Positions 62,317-64,000 of a stretch of DNA of 64,000 nt are shown piece by piece (the first letter of the stretch is position 1; every line of letters starts with the position of its first letter). Origin of the DNA: Flavobacterium cheongpyeongense (GTDB lineage: Bacteria; Bacteroidota; Bacteroidia; Flavobacteriales; Flavobacteriaceae). Below the pieces are notes generated by a model. It made no database searches and was not told the origin of the DNA. It saw only the letters and a list, made by a program, of their open reading frames with translations. The DNA lies in assembly GCF_003202435.1 (NCBI RefSeq), contig NZ_QJHK01000016.1, positions 1 to 64,000 on the forward strand. Direction: 5' to 3'. The position numbers were made by a program, and so were the translations under genes.

Positions 62317-62922
62317 ATGAAAAAAACAGTACTTGCATTATTGCTCTTTACAGGAATTACATTTGCCCAGGACATAGATGTCGTAAAAGGAAGCTTTGAT
62401 TTTTTAAAAGACCAAAAAGAAATCAACGTAGAATTTGATTATAGTGATTTTACTATGATGAAAGACAAAAAAACTGAGGCACAATATGTAGAAGAAAGGA
62501 CTGCCGAATTAAATGAAAAAACAAAAGGAAACGGAAACATCTGGAAAAAGAAATGGGAATCTGCAAAAGAATTAATCTGGACTCCAAAGTTTTTAGAGCT
62601 TGTAAATATAGTACTAAGTAAAGAAAAGAAAGATGTTACTTTTCAGGAAGGATTAAGTACTCCTTATACTTTGATCGTAAAAACAGTTTGGTTATACCCA
62701 GGTTGGGATGTGGCAATGATGAAACAGCCTGCGAAAGTTACTACAAATTTAAAATTTGTTGAAACGGCTAACAAATCAAATGTATTATTAGAGATTACTA
62801 GCGAAGAGGCTCCCGGAGATCAATGGGGAAATAACTTTAGCAACGAATCAAGACTTGGCGAAGGTTATGCTAAAACAGGTAAATCACTTGCTAAATTACT
62901 TTTGAAAAAGGCTTACAAATAA
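62317..62922 (+). CDS. Secreted protein of unknown function
   Basis: About 201 residues from the ATG at 62317, which starts a clear signal peptide (MKKTVLALLLFTGITFAQ). The mature part has helices rich in Lys (ELNEKTKGNGNIWKKKWESA) and VWLYPGWDVAMMKQPAKV with a final SLAKLLLKKAYK. No family could be named. It is single, ends at a strong terminator shared with the next gene, and is probably periplasmic. Confidence 0.7.
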   Translation: MKKTVLALLLFTGITFAQDIDVVKGSFDFLKDQKEINVEFDYSDFTMMKDKKTEAQYVEERTAELNEKTKGNGNIWKKKWESAKELIWTPKFLELVNIVLSKEKKDVTFQEGLSTPYTLIVKTVWLYPGWDVAMMKQPAKVTTNLKFVETANKSNVLLEITSEEAPGDQWGNNFSNESRLGEGYAKTGKSLAKLLLKKAYK

Positions 62923-62929
62923 AAAAACA

Positions 62930-62955
62930 AAAACCCTGGTTCGCACCAGGGTTTT
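62930..62955. terminator. Bidirectional terminator
   Basis: AAAACCCTGGT (62930-62940), loop TCGC, ACCAGGGTTTT (62945-62955), serving both converging genes. Confidence 0.85.
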
Positions 62956-62959
62956 CTTT

Positions 62960-64000
62960 TTATTTCTTTTCCATATCAATCAAATAGGCCATATTTTTTA
63001 TCACGTTGTCATGTTTTTTAACAAACGGGTTTTCTTCATTCCAGACATATCCTGCCAAAACAGAACAAATTTTCTCTTTAACATCTGGATTTTCAGGCTG
63101 ATGAAAAAATAAGGTTTGCAGGTTTCCAGTGTACCATTCTTTCACATAAGTAGTAAAAACACCAATACCGCGTTTCATATATTCTGTAAATTCAACTTCC
63201 CAGTCGACTTCAATACCTTTTGACTCTTTAAGGTATAATTTTGCAGCCAGCATTCCGGATTCTGTAGCAAAAGCGACTCCTGATGAAAAAACTGGGTCTA
63301 AAAATTCAGAACTGTTTCCTGTCAGCGCAAAACCATCTCCATACATTTTCTTTACGGCTCTTGAATAGTTTTCTAGTTTTACGGGTTCAAATAAAAACTC
63401 TGTTCCTTTAAATCTTTTTATATAGTAATCTGAAAGCTGAATTGCATTTCGCAGAGCCTCAGCATTGTCTTTGTTTTCTGAAAGTGAATTGATAAAGTCT
63501 GTTGGTCCTACAACGCCTAAACTGGTATTACCGTTAGAAAAAGGAATGACCCATAGCCAAACCTCAGTTTCCAAAATATCAAAAGAAATCAAGGTTCCCT
63601 CCTCGCCTTCTGGTCTGTTGATGTCTTTTACATGTGCAAAGATAGAAGAATGCGGATCTAATTTTGATGGAGTATCAAGATCTAAAAGTCTTGGTAATAC
63701 ACGTCCGTATCCACTGGAATCAATAATAAATTTAGCATGAATTTCTTTTAGATTTCCATCCTTATCTTTTACAATCGTTTTCGAATTTTTTCCTTCAAAA
63801 GACACTTCCAGTACTTCTGATTCAAATTCAAGATCAATTCCTTTTCTGATTACTTCCTGTGCCATTGTATTGTCAAAATCAGCTCTTGGAACCTGCCAGG
63901 TCCAATCCCAGCCTTCACCAAATTTTTTACTGAAATCAAAAACACAAATTTCTTCGCCCCGAATAAAACGCGCTCCAAGCTTCTTTTCAAAATTCATTGC
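62960..64000 (-). CDS. FAD-dependent oxidoreductase, tryptophan-halogenase-like, cut at its 5' end
   Basis: The last 345 or so residues of a larger flavoprotein; the gene continues past the right edge. The N-terminal GxGxxG FAD motif is not present in the visible part, so the Met at 63997 is internal. VPRADFDNTMAQEV and IDSSGYGRVLPRLLD, then GDGFALTGNSSEFLDPVFSSG are typical of tryptophan-halogenase-like and related monooxygenase folds. Similar genes occur in the flexirubin/aryl-polyene clusters of Flavobacteria, a context that the window does not show. Whether it halogenates cannot be told. Confidence 0.7.
   Translation of the reverse strand, partial: AMNFEKKLGARFIRGEEICVFDFSKKFGEGWDWTWQVPRADFDNTMAQEVIRKGIDLEFESEVLEVSFEGKNSKTIVKDKDGNLKEIHAKFIIDSSGYGRVLPRLLDLDTPSKLDPHSSIFAHVKDINRPEGEEGTLISFDILETEVWLWVIPFSNGNTSLGVVGPTDFINSLSENKDNAEALRNAIQLSDYYIKRFKGTEFLFEPVKLENYSRAVKKMYGDGFALTGNSSEFLDPVFSSGVAFATESGMLAAKLYLKESKGIEVDWEVEFTEYMKRGIGVFTTYVKEWYTGNLQTLFFHQPENPDVKEKICSVLAGYVWNEENPFVKKHDNVIKNMAYLIDMEKK

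Overview
The window looks like the chromosome of a Flavobacterium-type member of the Bacteroidota. It is AT-rich, its promoters carry the Bacteroidota -7 box TAnnTTTG, Shine-Dalgarno sites are scarce, and it encodes DUF3078, DUF2480, DUF5689, GxxExxY and RseP-type proteins, a TonB-dependent receptor and a vSGLT-like sodium/sugar symporter. No rRNA, CRISPR array, complete insertion sequence or integrase was seen.

Layout. Positions 1-930 hold two tRNA-Asn genes followed (minus strand) by a tandem array of nearly identical ~391-bp units. Each unit carries a GIY-YIG nuclease gene whose 3' end is made of tRNA-Asn sequence. Positions 1-13.6 kb then carry rseP, an old-yellow-enzyme reductase, a Gfo/Idh/MocA oxidoreductase, a DUF4256 protein, an MFS transporter, a TonB-dependent receptor with a DUF5689 lipoprotein, and hflX. 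Positions 13.6-18.8 kb (minus strand) hold a frameshifted small gene, DUF3078, DUF2480, and the iron-sulfur genes sufT, sufE and sufS, with a GxxExxY gene wedged between sufT and sufE. Positions 19-32 kb are mixed: a serine hydrolase, a Doc-type toxin with a large DNA-binding partner, 3-hydroxyanthranilate dioxygenase, a secreted nuclease/phosphatase, LD-carboxypeptidase, YraN, OsmC, a sulfatase with an unknown partner, and a zone of gene remains that includes a decayed toxin-antitoxin pair.

Positions 32-57 kb are a coherent sugar region. Secreted GH51 and GH127 arabinofuranosidases release L-arabinose from arabinan or arabinosylated glycoproteins. A sodium/sugar symporter probably imports it. 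AraA, AraB and AraD convert it to D-xylulose 5-phosphate, and transketolase and a transaldolase pass it into central metabolism. A NUDIX-fold regulator (AraR type) sits in the middle, and five copies of one 21-bp half-palindrome lie before araB, before the GH51 gene and araR, before transketolase and before the symporter, so the regulon can be read from the DNA. Between them lies a Leloir galactose operon (galM, galK, galT, galE) with a divergent GntR/periplasmic-binding-protein hybrid regulator.

Positions 57-64 kb hold a lipoprotein, two small uncharacterised genes, a divergent HTH pair, a polymerase V locus with the unusual order umuC-umuD, a secreted protein, and the 3' part of a FAD-dependent oxidoreductase cut by the window edge. 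The most unusual structure is the tRNA-Asn/GIY-YIG array at the left edge.
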